In this document: positions 47,320-56,876 of the stretch, piece by piece
Layout of the letters: each line of letters opens with the position of its first letter
How positions within the stretch are numbered: the stretch's first letter is position 1
Assembly (NCBI RefSeq): GCF_004770765.1
Contig: NZ_RQFK01000026.1
Coordinates: 1,178,001-1,242,000 of the forward strand
Direction of reading: 5' to 3'
DNA length: 64,000 nt
From: Leptospira noumeaensis
Lineage (GTDB): Bacteria > Spirochaetota > Leptospiria > Leptospirales > Leptospiraceae
The notes under the pieces: generated by a model
What the model saw: the letters and a program-made list of their open reading frames with translations, nothing else
Databases searched by the model: none
What the model was told of the DNA's origin: nothing
Made by a program: the position numbers and the translations under genes

Positions 47320-49208
47320 CGTTTTTCTTTGTATAACCGTTTTGGTGAAATGAATTCGATATCAGTTGGTCTTAATGATTTAAACTGATCCAATGCCAAG
47401 ATAAAACTTCCCTTTCTAGATAATAGTAAGTTGGAATCTTTATATACGCTGAGATCCCAAGAGAAAGCTCCCTCATCCAAAATTCCCAAATCTTTTAAGT
47501 TATGTTTGGATTCTTTTGTGGTGATTTTATAAATTGCAGTTTTTTTATCACCTGAATGTTGGTATAAAACTAAATCGTATTTGTCTGGTGTGGCTCCAGT
47601 CACCTTCCATTGGAAGTCCAAACTTGATTTTCCTTTCATTTGTACAATGGTTCCGTTGGGAGACATCATTTCCAGTTTTGGTTCTAGTTTGTTTTCGATT
47701 GTTTCTTCTTCTGGTTCTGGTTTTTTCTTTTTATCCACTACTGTAAAACTTAAAGTAGAAGAAACTTCTGTTTCCTTTCCTTCTTTTGATTTACCAACAA
47801 GACTAACATAAAAATTACCTTTTCCCATTTGATTCCAGTTAGGTACAAGAAAGTTGGAAGCAGTTTCTTCAGAGAAAACAATATTTTTCATTTTGGAATC
47901 AGTAGCTATTTTTAGTTGGTAGGATTTTAATTCTGCATTTCCATCCCAAATCAAAATGGCTTGGTTCTGTTTGATTTCGTCACTGGAAATCTCGGATCCA
48001 TTGGCAGGCCGTAACCATTTAGGCGCAGGGATTGTGTTTTGTTTTTTGATAATAAAAGATAAAACTTCGCTTTCTCTGTCTTTGGTGTCAGGAAAAGAAG
48101 ATTTGGCAACCACCTTCCAGTAATATGTGCCTTCCTTTAAATCATCATAAGAAATTTGGTTGGCAGTTGTTTCCAATTGTTTGATCGGATTTGTGAGTTT
48201 AGGTGAATTGGATAAAACCAATTGATAGGAGTTGGCGGTTGTTAGTTTTGTCCAAGTGAGAGTGACCAGTGGATAGGTTTGGACAAAGGGAAAAATAGTT
48301 CCTTGTTCAGGTGACTCTCCTTGAAATGACTCTAGTTTTGTGACAAAGAATTTATTTGTTTCGCTAAACTCAAAGTCGGTTCCTTGTTTGTTTTTAACTC
48401 TGATTCTCCAATAAAAAGTTCCTTCTTTCAATCGGAAAGAACTTCCGGTTCCGTCCACTTTTTCATTGATAAACGTCATCTGAAAGTTAGGTGATCTAGA
48501 GATTTCTATATTAGGATCTCCATATCCAGGTTCTTGTTTCCATTTGAAATTTACAGATACATCGTCTGGATCTGTAAAAAATAATTTTTGCGAAGTAGGA
48601 GCCAAAAGAACCACGGGAATTTTTTTGATTTCAATTCCTGTTTTTTTGAATTCTGCTTTTTTCCCTTCTTCCACGGCCACAGACTTTCCATCTTGGTGTT
48701 TGACCGTAGTTTTTCCCTTTTCTACAAATAAACTTAAGTCTCTTTCTTTGGATTTTTCTATTTTAACATTTCCAGAGTCTACGCTGATTTCACTTCCGGA
48801 ACTTGTGATTTTTAGTTGGTTGGGTTTGGAATCGTCTTTTTTAACTTCCAAAGAACCTTGGGTAAATTCTAAATTTGGTTCTTCTCCCGTTAAATCTAAG
48901 TTAAACATTGAGTTTTCATCAATATTAATTTCTGTTCCGTCTTTTAGGCGAATGAGTGCATCGGAAAATGCTTCCGAACGGATTGTATCTTTGTTAGTGA
49001 GTGGGCTATTGTTTTCAAGTTTTTCCCAAATCACCTCATCTTCAAATTTTCTTTGGACAATATTGTTTTTAAAAAATATGGTTCCAACAACTTCGCGGTC
49101 TCCAATTCCAATTTTACGATTCAAATCCAAATAAAACAAAATCGAAAATAAAACAGCAACACCGAGTAGGGTAAATAAGACGAGGCGGTCTCGTTTGTCT
49201 AAATTCAT
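47316..49208 (-). CDS. membrane-anchored FecR-domain protein with Fn3-like repeats
   Basis: 630 aa: a short cytosolic tail, one membrane anchor (LVLFTLLGVAVLFSILFYLD), a FecR domain about 40-190 (ALIRLKDGTEINIDENSMFN, LEFTQGSLEVKK), and at least three Fn3-like units with repeated FYWRIRVKNKQGT / YYWKVVAKS / FYVSLVGKSKEGK strands. FecR domains in spirochaetes sit next to adenylate cyclases or peptidoglycan-interacting modules. It overlaps the cyclase gene by 4 bases, suggesting a periplasmic sensing platform that informs the cyclase. Confidence 0.82.
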   Translation of the reverse strand: MNLDKRDRLVLFTLLGVAVLFSILFYLDLNRKIGIGDREVVGTIFFKNNIVQRKFEDEVIWEKLENNSPLTNKDTIRSEAFSDALIRLKDGTEINIDENSMFNLDLTGEEPNLEFTQGSLEVKKDDSKPNQLKITSSGSEISVDSGNVKIEKSKERDLSLFVEKGKTTVKHQDGKSVAVEEGKKAEFKKTGIEIKKIPVVLLAPTSQKLFFTDPDDVSVNFKWKQEPGYGDPNIEISRSPNFQMTFINEKVDGTGSSFRLKEGTFYWRIRVKNKQGTDFEFSETNKFFVTKLESFQGESPEQGTIFPFVQTYPLVTLTWTKLTTANSYQLVLSNSPKLTNPIKQLETTANQISYDDLKEGTYYWKVVAKSSFPDTKDRESEVLSFIIKKQNTIPAPKWLRPANGSEISSDEIKQNQAILIWDGNAELKSYQLKIATDSKMKNIVFSEETASNFLVPNWNQMGKGNFYVSLVGKSKEGKETEVSSTLSFTVVDKKKKPEPEEETIENKLEPKLEMMSPNGTIVQMKGKSSLDFQWKVTGATPDKYDLVLYQHSGDKKTAIYKITTKESKHNLKDLGILDEGAFSWDLSVYKDSNLLLSRKGSFILALDQFKSLRPTDIEFISPKRLYKEKR

Positions 49209-51055
49209 TTTTTCCCCTTTTTAGTAACAGTGATTCCGACTAACTTTTGTAGTTCGGTCAAATTTTTCGGATAATTTGGGTCTGATTTTCTTCCAAGAAC
49301 TGCATAAACTTTTTGAGCCTTGGATTTCCCTTTTAATTCAATTTCTCCCATACTGATCACGTGGTAATCGGATTTGATTTCTTGGTAAGTGGATTCTGTG
49401 ATGAGGATATCTGTATTGGTTTCTTTATTGAGTGATTCCACACGGGAAGCGAGGTTTACAGAATCTCCAATCACTGTGTATTCCATTTTATCGGAACTTC
49501 CAATTTGTCCTGCAATCACATAGCCAGTGTTAATCCCACATCCAATCTGGATGATTGGTTTTTTGACAGTTCCTCTGCCTTTGTTGAATTCGATAAGTAC
49601 TTCCCGCATACGAAGGGCAGCTTCTACTGATGATTTTGCATGTTGTTTGGAATCACGTAGGGCTCCCCAAGTTGCCATGATGGCATCACCAATAAACTTA
49701 TCTACGGTTCCTCCGGTGTCTTGGACACATTTCACCATCTCTGTCATGTATTGGTTTAAAAATTCTACAACCTCTTCCGGTTGCAGTTTTTCTGAAATGG
49801 CCGTAAAACTTCTGATATCCGAGAAAAAGATGGAACAGTGTTTTCTTTGTCCACCAATGGATAGTTTTCCTTTGGCTGCAAGTTCTGCAATGTCTTGGTT
49901 GACAAACCTTCCAAAGGAATCTTTTAATTTTTCCCTTTCTTCCAAACCTCGTCCCATACTTACGAACGATTTGGTTAAGGTTCCAATTTCATCATGTGTT
50001 GTAGCATGAAGTTCGATATGGTAATTCCCACGTCTGATTTCTTCAGAAGCATCCACTAACTTCAAAATGGGTGTGGATAGAGATTTTGCAAAAATATAAA
50101 CAACGATAAAGGAAAGTGCCAAAGAAACGATGAGAATATAAACATTTCTTTTTTGGATGTTATTTACTTCTTCGAAAATTTTTGCTTCCCTAACTTGGGA
50201 AATCACACCCACACCACCGAGGCCTAGTTTTTTAAAGGATCCAAGGTAGGATACACCGTCTTTGGCTTCATACCGAAATTGGCCATTGTCAACTGTGGAT
50301 TTTTTCATCCGTTCCACAATGGGTAAATCGTTAAGATTGATTCCTGATAGAACTACCTTTGCATCTGGATGGGCAAGTACACTTCCATCATCACTCACTA
50401 AAAAAGTTTCTACTGGTCCTGAGGTTTGAAAGGCATCAAGCAAACTATCCAGTTTGACCAGTGTGACTAAAATTGTATGAGTGTCTTTTGATTCCGAAAG
50501 AGGAAAACTAAGGCAAAGGATGGGATGGCGGAAATGTGGGCTAGCATTCCATATAACAGTCGTACCACTAAAGGATTTTTTAAGTTTGGGTTGGATGTTC
50601 CGAATTAATGTTCTAACTTCCGATTTTTGATAATCATATTTTTGTAAAAATTCATCATTGAATGATTCGAACTTCGGATTCAAACTTACATCATAGGCAC
50701 CAATCAAAAGAAAGTTTTGATCTTCTTCGAACAACTCTTTTGCAATTGCATTGGCAGAACCTGGACTTCTTAAAATAGCAGATGCTGTGATATGAACATC
50801 TTGTTTCATCGAATGTAAATCCGATTTCACTTTTAAAGAAAGGATCTCATTGATTTTAATATTGTTTTCTTTAACTCGAACCTCACTATCCTTTCTGAAA
50901 AAATAGGAAGCTAGAAAAATGATCCCCGACATAGAAACAAGTAAAACGATCGAGGTGATGAGGAGGAGTTTGTAGCGAATTGGAAACTGCAATTCGCCAT
51001 GTAAGTGGGAATCTTTGGAGAATAGGGAGCTTAGTTTTAGCAGGATCGTTTTCAT
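49205..51055 (-). CDS. membrane adenylate/guanylate cyclase with dCache sensor
   Basis: Class III nucleotide cyclase, 616 aa: N-terminal membrane span (about 27-50), extracytoplasmic dCache-like sensor (about 50-290), second span (VYILIVSLALSFIVVYIFAK), HAMP domain (FAKSLSTPILKLVDASEEI region), then the catalytic domain. The metal aspartates are in IFFSDIRSF and VDKFIGDAIMATWG; the transition-state Asn and Arg lie in DSVNLASRVESL. VDKF contains a lysine where adenylate-type base selectivity is set, favouring cAMP, although this is not decisive. First gene of the cyclase-FecR-Fn3 operon. Confidence 0.93.
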   Translation of the reverse strand: MKTILLKLSSLFSKDSHLHGELQFPIRYKLLLITSIVLLVSMSGIIFLASYFFRKDSEVRVKENNIKINEILSLKVKSDLHSMKQDVHITASAILRSPGSANAIAKELFEEDQNFLLIGAYDVSLNPKFESFNDEFLQKYDYQKSEVRTLIRNIQPKLKKSFSGTTVIWNASPHFRHPILCLSFPLSESKDTHTILVTLVKLDSLLDAFQTSGPVETFLVSDDGSVLAHPDAKVVLSGINLNDLPIVERMKKSTVDNGQFRYEAKDGVSYLGSFKKLGLGGVGVISQVREAKIFEEVNNIQKRNVYILIVSLALSFIVVYIFAKSLSTPILKLVDASEEIRRGNYHIELHATTHDEIGTLTKSFVSMGRGLEEREKLKDSFGRFVNQDIAELAAKGKLSIGGQRKHCSIFFSDIRSFTAISEKLQPEEVVEFLNQYMTEMVKCVQDTGGTVDKFIGDAIMATWGALRDSKQHAKSSVEAALRMREVLIEFNKGRGTVKKPIIQIGCGINTGYVIAGQIGSSDKMEYTVIGDSVNLASRVESLNKETNTDILITESTYQEIKSDYHVISMGEIELKGKSKAQKVYAVLGRKSDPNYPKNLTELQKLVGITVTKKGKK

Positions 51056-51133
51056 ATGATTGGTACTTTTACCAAGTTCACAAAAAACGGCGCTAGAAAA
51101 AAAGTAAAATTGAAAGCGTAAACTATTTTTTTA

Positions 51134-52432
51134 CTAAGGGCATGTCAAATCAATGTTATATGTTTCACGGAAAGGATATTCAGGGATCGTAAATGTAGTC
51201 TCTCGTACTACAGTGTCGGGATAACCGTCCTGTTTTGTTAGGTCTCCCAAACAAACTGCCCTATATGTACCTGGATTCAGGTATTTGATTTTGGCACCTT
51301 GTTTTGCGGGTGTCGCTGCAAGAGGCAAAACGTTGATAAATTCATTTTCGTGATACCGAAAAATGCCATAATAATGTAACAATGAATTCCCACCACCGGA
51401 GATTGTGAGACTTGAGGCCGTTTCTGGATAGATGATACGAGCTCTAGTCAATATATTTCCGCCTGCATCACCTTCCCCTTTGTGGTCAAAGAAGATATCG
51501 CTCACCCCAACATAAGTAACAGTGGTTCCTCTACTTGTTAGGTAAGAATGTAACATTAGATTTTCTTTTAGATTGATCCGTACTTCTAAAATATAGGGAT
51601 CAAATCCGTCCCGAATCATCATATCTGACTGTATGGATTGGGTGAGTTGTTGGGAATACAATGCAGGAAACATTTTTGGGACAATATTATTTTTTTCCGA
51701 GGAAGTTGTACCCGCAGCATAGTTGTTACGTGGAACAATATTCAGAGCATTGATGATGGGTCTATTGTCAAATCGCCCAGACACAGGAACTCCGGCGTCT
51801 AATGCATACCCTGTGACAAGGGATCGAAAGTAAATTCCGGCATAATAATACTCACGGCCCATCCAAGGTTGTCCTGTGGCAAAAGTCCAACTGACTGTTT
51901 CTGAGGAAGGGTCATTCGATGGAAATTGGGCTCCGATTCCATTGAAAAAATCATAAGCCTTTAAAATTCCATTACTTTCTGTACAAGTGTTGTTATCAAA
52001 AGAATAAGTTACCGTACAAAATACTTGCCTGTTAGGTGCAATGTAATCCCAAAACTTATTAGAATCCACTGTATCCCGAATTTGGGTGAGTTCATTATAA
52101 CCCTTTTCAAATTTACTCGAGATTCTCACTTCTCCAATATCTAAGAAGATAGGCATGTTACCCGCTTTGGGTTGGTTGACCAAAGTCATAGTTGGATCAA
52201 GACCTTCCCCTTGTGTATCTACATACAAATCCCCTGTTCCATTGTTGAGTTCGCTCCAATCCAGTGGATTGTCAGTGGCGTAAGTTCCCTTTAGAAGTAA
52301 CAACATACGATTGTTGAATAGAGTGGAGATAACGGGAAGTTTGGATTCGTCACCTAGGTCGAGTTTGGTTTTGCAATCAATGACGAAGACAAGATTTAGA
52401 AATATAATAACAGAAAGTAAGAAGGACTTCAT
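51134..52432 (-). CDS. Leptospira-type lipoprotein, unknown function
   Basis: 432 aa from the ATG at 52432, which follows the barrel gene's stop by one base. Signal peptide FLLSVIIFLNLVFVIDCKTK with lipobox VIDC. The mature part is beta-rich with Y/N/G-rich strands and includes YGIFRYHENEFINVLPLAAT. No known family. Pairing with a small outer-membrane barrel directly upstream suggests a surface or periplasmic lipoprotein associated with that barrel. Confidence 0.7.
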   Translation of the reverse strand: MKSFLLSVIIFLNLVFVIDCKTKLDLGDESKLPVISTLFNNRMLLLLKGTYATDNPLDWSELNNGTGDLYVDTQGEGLDPTMTLVNQPKAGNMPIFLDIGEVRISSKFEKGYNELTQIRDTVDSNKFWDYIAPNRQVFCTVTYSFDNNTCTESNGILKAYDFFNGIGAQFPSNDPSSETVSWTFATGQPWMGREYYYAGIYFRSLVTGYALDAGVPVSGRFDNRPIINALNIVPRNNYAAGTTSSEKNNIVPKMFPALYSQQLTQSIQSDMMIRDGFDPYILEVRINLKENLMLHSYLTSRGTTVTYVGVSDIFFDHKGEGDAGGNILTRARIIYPETASSLTISGGGNSLLHYYGIFRYHENEFINVLPLAATPAKQGAKIKYLNPGTYRAVCLGDLTKQDGYPDTVVRETTFTIPEYPFRETYNIDLTCP

Positions 52433-52433
52433 A

Positions 52434-53072
52434 TCAAAACAACACTCCAACAGTTAGACCGAAATAGAAAAAATCTACGTTCTGCAAAGTATAATTGGCT
52501 GGGTTTTGTAACCTTGGATCATCATAAGGACTAGCCAGCGGGTATCTATATTGATCCGGAACATCCATATGAGTTTCAAAGATCTTATAATAATCCAATC
52601 GTACCCCAATTCGAATCCTGCGACCAGCAATAAAACTTGCTTCTAACCCCCCAAAGGCGGTCGGGTTCCACCGAGCCGTATCTGCCGGACGAGCGACTAC
52701 ATAAGAATAACCTCCGCCCCCTTTGAGAAAGAATTGGATGGGAAGTTCCACTGGAATTTTGTAAGCTAATGCAGCATAAAGAGGCATGGCTGTGAGGGCT
52801 CTTTCTGACCTGGATAAAAATACGGCATAGGAACCACCGACTTCGGTGTAAAATATCCACGGCCATGGCATACGGGCATAAAATCCCCCACCAAGGGTTG
52901 TATCCAAAATACGAACCGTAGGAGTTCCTGGCATGGGGTTTGCGGCTCCCACCCAACCCCCAATTTCATACCTTCGTTTGTTGTATTCTTCTAAGGTTTG
53001 CGCGGAAAGTAGTCCGGAAAATAGAGTGAGAGCGAGAATTAGGCTAAGGAAGAGTGATTTTATACAATTCAT
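52434..53072 (-). CDS. small outer-membrane beta-barrel protein
   Basis: 212 aa from the ATG at 53072. Signal peptide CIKSLFLSLILALTLFSGLL with cleavage at SAQ. The mature protein alternates amphipathic strands (GGGFYARMPWPWIFYTEVGG, YSYVVARPADTARW, RIRIGVRLDYYKIFE) and ends VDFFYFGLTVGVLF with a terminal Phe, the outer-membrane insertion signature. Consistent with an 8-stranded barrel. Start lies 29 bases inside truA; ends adjacent to the lipoprotein gene. Confidence 0.75.
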   Translation of the reverse strand: MNCIKSLFLSLILALTLFSGLLSAQTLEEYNKRRYEIGGWVGAANPMPGTPTVRILDTTLGGGFYARMPWPWIFYTEVGGSYAVFLSRSERALTAMPLYAALAYKIPVELPIQFFLKGGGGYSYVVARPADTARWNPTAFGGLEASFIAGRRIRIGVRLDYYKIFETHMDVPDQYRYPLASPYDDPRLQNPANYTLQNVDFFYFGLTVGVLF

Positions 53073-53838
53073 GAATTTCCGGATAATCTTCGTAATATGC
53101 GCGGACAAAATAGAGTCCGTCCGGCGGGAGGGTGATTCCTGCAGTCGTACGGTTCTTCTCTTCCAAAATTGAGCCGATGGATCTAGAATTCCAACGTCCC
53201 TTCCCGATGTCCAGTAAAGTTCCTACAGTAATACGAACCATATTGTGCATAAAACCATTGGCCCGGATTCGGATTTGGATCCAATCGGGTGTCAATCGTT
53301 CCAAACGCATGTCAAAGATTTCGCGAACTGCTCGTTTGCCGGCCATTGATTTTGCTTTGGTTAGGGAACGAAAATCCTTTTCACCCACCAGGGTTTTCAG
53401 TTGGTTTTCCACAAAATCCCAATCAACACGGTGTTTGACCCAGAACGCTCTACCTTCCACAAAACTACTTTGGTATTTGCTATAATAAATTTTGTAGATA
53501 TACTCTCTACCTGTACAACTAAACCTGGAATGGAAATCTGCAGGAACTTCCACAACATTTTTGACAGATACACCTTTGGGTGTGAGTGCATTGATAGAAA
53601 CAAGAAGTTTGTGGAAATTGGGAATGGGCAAAAGTGTTTTAAAATTACAAACCATTCCCAAACCATGGACACCCGTATCTGTCCTCCCAGCAACTGACAA
53701 ACGTGATGCGGGGTTTTTGTTTAATATGATGGTGAGAGCCGATTCAATCGCAGACTGAACCGTAGGTAAGTTTTTTTGTTTTTGCCAACCGTAAAAATGA
53801 GTGCCGTCGTATTCGACGAGAAGAGCGTAATTGGGCAA
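53044..53838 (-). CDS. truA: tRNA pseudouridine(38-40) synthase TruA
   Basis: Modifies U38-U40 in the tRNA anticodon arm. PNYALLVEYDGTHFYGWQKQ opening, catalytic aspartate in SVAGRTDTGVHGLGMVCNF, and FMHNMVRITVGTLLDIGKGR are the TruA signatures. 264 aa. It begins with TTG at 53838, four bases after the DUF2225 gene; no other start is consistent with the conserved N-terminus. Confidence 0.96.
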   Translation of the reverse strand: MPNYALLVEYDGTHFYGWQKQKNLPTVQSAIESALTIILNKNPASRLSVAGRTDTGVHGLGMVCNFKTLLPIPNFHKLLVSINALTPKGVSVKNVVEVPADFHSRFSCTGREYIYKIYYSKYQSSFVEGRAFWVKHRVDWDFVENQLKTLVGEKDFRSLTKAKSMAGKRAVREIFDMRLERLTPDWIQIRIRANGFMHNMVRITVGTLLDIGKGRWNSRSIGSILEEKNRTTAGITLPPDGLYFVRAYYEDYPEIHELYKITLP

Positions 53839-53842
53839 ACCC

Positions 53843-54721
53843 TTACTTCTCGCCTCCCATCGCTTCTAGAATGGCATTGTATTCGTCATACAATTCGCGT
53901 GTCATTTCTACAATTGGTCCAGGTTTTCCTTTGGATGCCTTTCCTGAACCGTAGAGTCTAGCCAGTGTTCGTTTGGCACGAGACAAAAGTAAAACTTGAT
54001 CTTCAGGTTTGGGAGCCATTTGGTCCTTGAATTTTTTAGTTAAAAAAGCGTTTAAATAAATAACACCATCAAATCCCCAGTTATTGTCGGTGTCTGGTCC
54101 GAGCATTCCTGCAGCTTGGTCCACAGGTTCGTTTCCATTCTGCATGAGTTCTAATGTATAACCGTAAATGACTGCTGCTTTTTGGTAGAGTAAATCTCTA
54201 ATTTTATCATAACCAATATGTGGGAACTCATCATGTAGGTCAGAAAAATACCAAGCAGCACGAATCGCACAAACAGCTTTTTTCGGAGTAGGAGCCACAC
54301 TCGCACCCCGGAGTTGGTAACAATCCATTCCTAGTAAATATGATGCAGCACCTAACGCAATTTGGCGGTCTGCAGTAAAATCAAGTGGCCCAAGAATTTT
54401 TTCAATATAACTTCTACGGTTATCTGTCGCCATTCGAATGGCTTCGTTGTCAGCGGGATTCAGTGAATTCCAATCTTTCGGAAAAGAGGAATATAGGCAC
54501 CTAGGGCAAACTGACATGACATAATCAAGTGGGCTAACCCGGCCAAATTTTCTATTTTTTTCATATAAACGACGTAAATCTTGAGCCAACTTTCCAGCGA
54601 TGAGCCTTCCACCACCTTGGAACATTTGTTCTTTTTGGTGATTTTCATCACAAATTGGGCAGGCTGTGGACTCTTTGGCTCGAAAAGATACTTTTTTGGA
54701 CTGGGCAGCGGCTTGGGACAT
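53843..54721 (-). CDS. DUF2225 family protein
   Basis: 292 aa, cytoplasmic, with a probable zinc site from two pairs: CPICDENHQKE near residue 21 and VCPRCLYSSFPKDW about 50 residues later. The helical C-terminal part (AVCAIRAAWYFSDLHDEFPH, AVIYGYTLELMQNG) matches DUF2225, whose members are common in spirochaetes and Firmicutes. Function unknown. First gene of a likely truA-barrel-lipoprotein transcript and divergent from a secreted-protein gene across 136 bases. Confidence 0.85.
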   Translation of the reverse strand: MSQAAAQSKKVSFRAKESTACPICDENHQKEQMFQGGGRLIAGKLAQDLRRLYEKNRKFGRVSPLDYVMSVCPRCLYSSFPKDWNSLNPADNEAIRMATDNRRSYIEKILGPLDFTADRQIALGAASYLLGMDCYQLRGASVAPTPKKAVCAIRAAWYFSDLHDEFPHIGYDKIRDLLYQKAAVIYGYTLELMQNGNEPVDQAAGMLGPDTDNNWGFDGVIYLNAFLTKKFKDQMAPKPEDQVLLLSRAKRTLARLYGSGKASKGKPGPIVEMTRELYDEYNAILEAMGGEK

Positions 54722-54857
54722 AGGAAAAATCTAGGAAAAGGCTCAATTTTAAAATACAATCTGTCAATCCAATATCAGAAATCTCCGATAATACTCACAG
54801 GGGCCACCCCGAAATTACTTGTAAGATTCTTCGAAGGAAGGAAAGTACGGAAACGGA

Positions 54858-55976
54858 ATGAACGGCAGAGCAATGAAACAATCCCTTCTTATTCTCATGA
54901 TGAGTCTCATGATGCAAGCACCTATGTTTGCAGAATCGGTCTCTAGCAAATCCTACCACAAACGAATTGAACTTTTGACTTACTTACGTGAGTTAGAACC
55001 AATCGTTAAAAATTTCCGTGGTGAAGATCCGGAAGGAAAACCTACGGAACTCAATGCACCGGAAGGGAAAGAAGGCTTTCGTATGAAAAAATACAACGAA
55101 GCCAAACGAATTTACCAAGAAGGTTTACAGTACCACTTCGAAGGTAATTTTCCTTCTGCATACCAACGATTTCTCGAATGCCAATTGGGAATCGAAAAAA
55201 TGACAGAGGAACTATCTCAACTCTACATTTTACGTGCAGAAGAAATGATGAAAACTGCCATGGAAAGAAAAAATCCAAACGATCATATGGATAAAGCCCT
55301 ACTTGATATCTCCATTGAGTATGGCAAAGGTTCTTATTTTCGTCAGGATGTAATGGACATTCCAAGAGAAGCACCATTCTCACGAAGAATGTACGATCCG
55401 AAAGAAGCTCATTACAGTTATAATAAATATGACATTGAGAAAAACTTAGAGTTGGGATACAGACACTTAGGTCTTGCGAAAGAAGCGAGAGCCACTGCTT
55501 TAAAAGTAGAAAAGAATTTGGAAAAACACCAAAAACTCCAACCAACTCACAGAAAGTATCGTATTGATTTATACTTTGGTGCCATCAACTTGGCTCGTGA
55601 TTCTAAAGCCAATGCAATTAACATCTATAAGTTGAAATATCCTTACGACAACTATTACCTGAACAATTCGCAAGCAAAATCAGAAACGCTTAAAGACGAA
55701 AATGGTGCACCTGTGGAAGGCCAACCAGTGAAGGTCGATGGAGTCACTTATGACTTCTCAAAAAATCCTTATGTAAAATATGATCACCGCATCCAAGCGA
55801 TGTTTGATGTTCGTGTTCCAGAAGATTATCGTGTGGATCATGCTGACGTAAGAGGTCGAGTGTATGATTTGGATTCCAACAATATGGTGTTCATGAAATA
55901 CGACCAAGAACGTAAAAAAGCATTAAATGTGCCGGCTAAACCTGCCGCAGGATCCACATCCACTCCGCAACAATAA
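54858..55976 (+). CDS. exported Leptospira-type hypothetical protein
   Basis: 372 aa with a signal peptide (SLLILMMSLMMQAPMFAES). The mature protein is helical and highly charged, with TPR-like helices (YNEAKRIYQEGLQYHFEGNF, LGLAKEARATALKVEKNLEK) and a C-terminal beta region (YDHRIQAMFDVRVPEDYRVD). Unrecognised outside leptospires by eye. ATG 54858 is used; ATG 54873, five codons later, would also suit the signal peptide. A strong terminator follows. Confidence 0.75.
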   Translation: MNGRAMKQSLLILMMSLMMQAPMFAESVSSKSYHKRIELLTYLRELEPIVKNFRGEDPEGKPTELNAPEGKEGFRMKKYNEAKRIYQEGLQYHFEGNFPSAYQRFLECQLGIEKMTEELSQLYILRAEEMMKTAMERKNPNDHMDKALLDISIEYGKGSYFRQDVMDIPREAPFSRRMYDPKEAHYSYNKYDIEKNLELGYRHLGLAKEARATALKVEKNLEKHQKLQPTHRKYRIDLYFGAINLARDSKANAINIYKLKYPYDNYYLNNSQAKSETLKDENGAPVEGQPVKVDGVTYDFSKNPYVKYDHRIQAMFDVRVPEDYRVDHADVRGRVYDLDSNNMVFMKYDQERKKALNVPAKPAAGSTSTPQQ

Positions 55977-56005
55977 GAAACGTTAGTTAACACCGTTTCC
56001 GAATG

Positions 56006-56036
56006 AAGAGCCCAAGATTTTTCTTGGGCTTTTTTA
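56006..56036 (+). terminator. intrinsic terminator of the exported protein gene
   Basis: AGCCCAAGA (56009-56017) pairs with TCTTGGGCT (56022-56030) across a TTTT loop and runs into six further T residues. Sits 32 bases after the stop. Confidence 0.9.
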
Positions 56037-56072
56037 TTTCCACAGAATGACCTCTTTTGTCTAATTGTTGCT

Positions 56073-56876
56073 ATGGCGAAAATACCGGTCGTTGACGATC
56101 TCATAAAAAAAAATTTGCACGGACTCAGTGTCCACTACGGGCGTTTGGTGATGAAGGTTTACCTAAGAATCACCCTTCTTGTTTTTGGAAAAGCAAGCCC
56201 CTATCTGATCAGAGGAATTTATCGTTCACTTACTGGTAACAAAGAAGCACGGATTCAAGAGTTCTTAGAAGGAACCAAAATTTGGGCAGAAGATGTCCTA
56301 AAAATTACCAAAACTAAACTCATCACATTCAATGAAATTAATGTCCCTACAAAAGGACATATGATATTTTTAAACCATGTCAACGAGATGGATTTTCCTT
56401 ATGATTGTTATGTGATTCGAAAACCGTTTTTGGCAAATCAGGTCATCAAAAAAGCGTGGTTTGCCTATTGGTGGATGGTGGCTATGGGTTCTCAAGTGTT
56501 TGATAATTCGAAAGCCATGTCTGTTGCTGTTTCTGTAAAAAATCTAATCGAAGGTTTGAAAACCACATCGTACATCGTGTATCCAGAAGGAAAAAATACT
56601 TATTCAGAAGAAATCATTCCTCTCAAAAAAGGTATGGTGAAAATTGCTTTCGATCAAAAAATTCCTGTTTTTTTGGTTTTGAAATCGGGACTTACAACCT
56701 ATCAAGAATACCAAAAAGGAAATGTAGTAGGTTATTTGGGTTTAGGTTCTCACGATCCTAATGATTTTTCTTCTTGGGAAGAATTTCAAACATATCTTCA
56801 AAACTTAATGCAATCCAAAAAACAAGAGTTAGATGTACTAACAGAAGCTGAAAGAACCAAGGTTTCTACTGTTTAG
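56073..56876 (+). CDS. PlsC-like acyltransferase
   Basis: Membrane-associated glycerolipid acyltransferase, 267 aa. The catalytic HxxxxD motif is NHVNEMDFPYD; block III reads YIVYPEGKNTYSEEIIPLKK (EGK instead of EGT); block IV follows with KIAFDQKIPVFLVL. N-terminal hydrophobic helix about 30-45. Probably acts on lysophospholipid or a related acceptor. Its stop overlaps the convergent three-domain gene by 4 bases. Confidence 0.85.
   Translation: MAKIPVVDDLIKKNLHGLSVHYGRLVMKVYLRITLLVFGKASPYLIRGIYRSLTGNKEARIQEFLEGTKIWAEDVLKITKTKLITFNEINVPTKGHMIFLNHVNEMDFPYDCYVIRKPFLANQVIKKAWFAYWWMVAMGSQVFDNSKAMSVAVSVKNLIEGLKTTSYIVYPEGKNTYSEEIIPLKKGMVKIAFDQKIPVFLVLKSGLTTYQEYQKGNVVGYLGLGSHDPNDFSSWEEFQTYLQNLMQSKKQELDVLTEAERTKVSTV

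Noticed and set aside
48544..49134. 196-codon plus-strand frame opposite the FecR/Fn3 gene
   Set aside because: Low-complexity S/F-rich translation typical of antisense to K/E-rich coding sequence.
49527..50009. 160-codon plus-strand frame opposite the cyclase gene
   Set aside because: Antisense to the catalytic and HAMP regions of the cyclase, which carry clear motifs.
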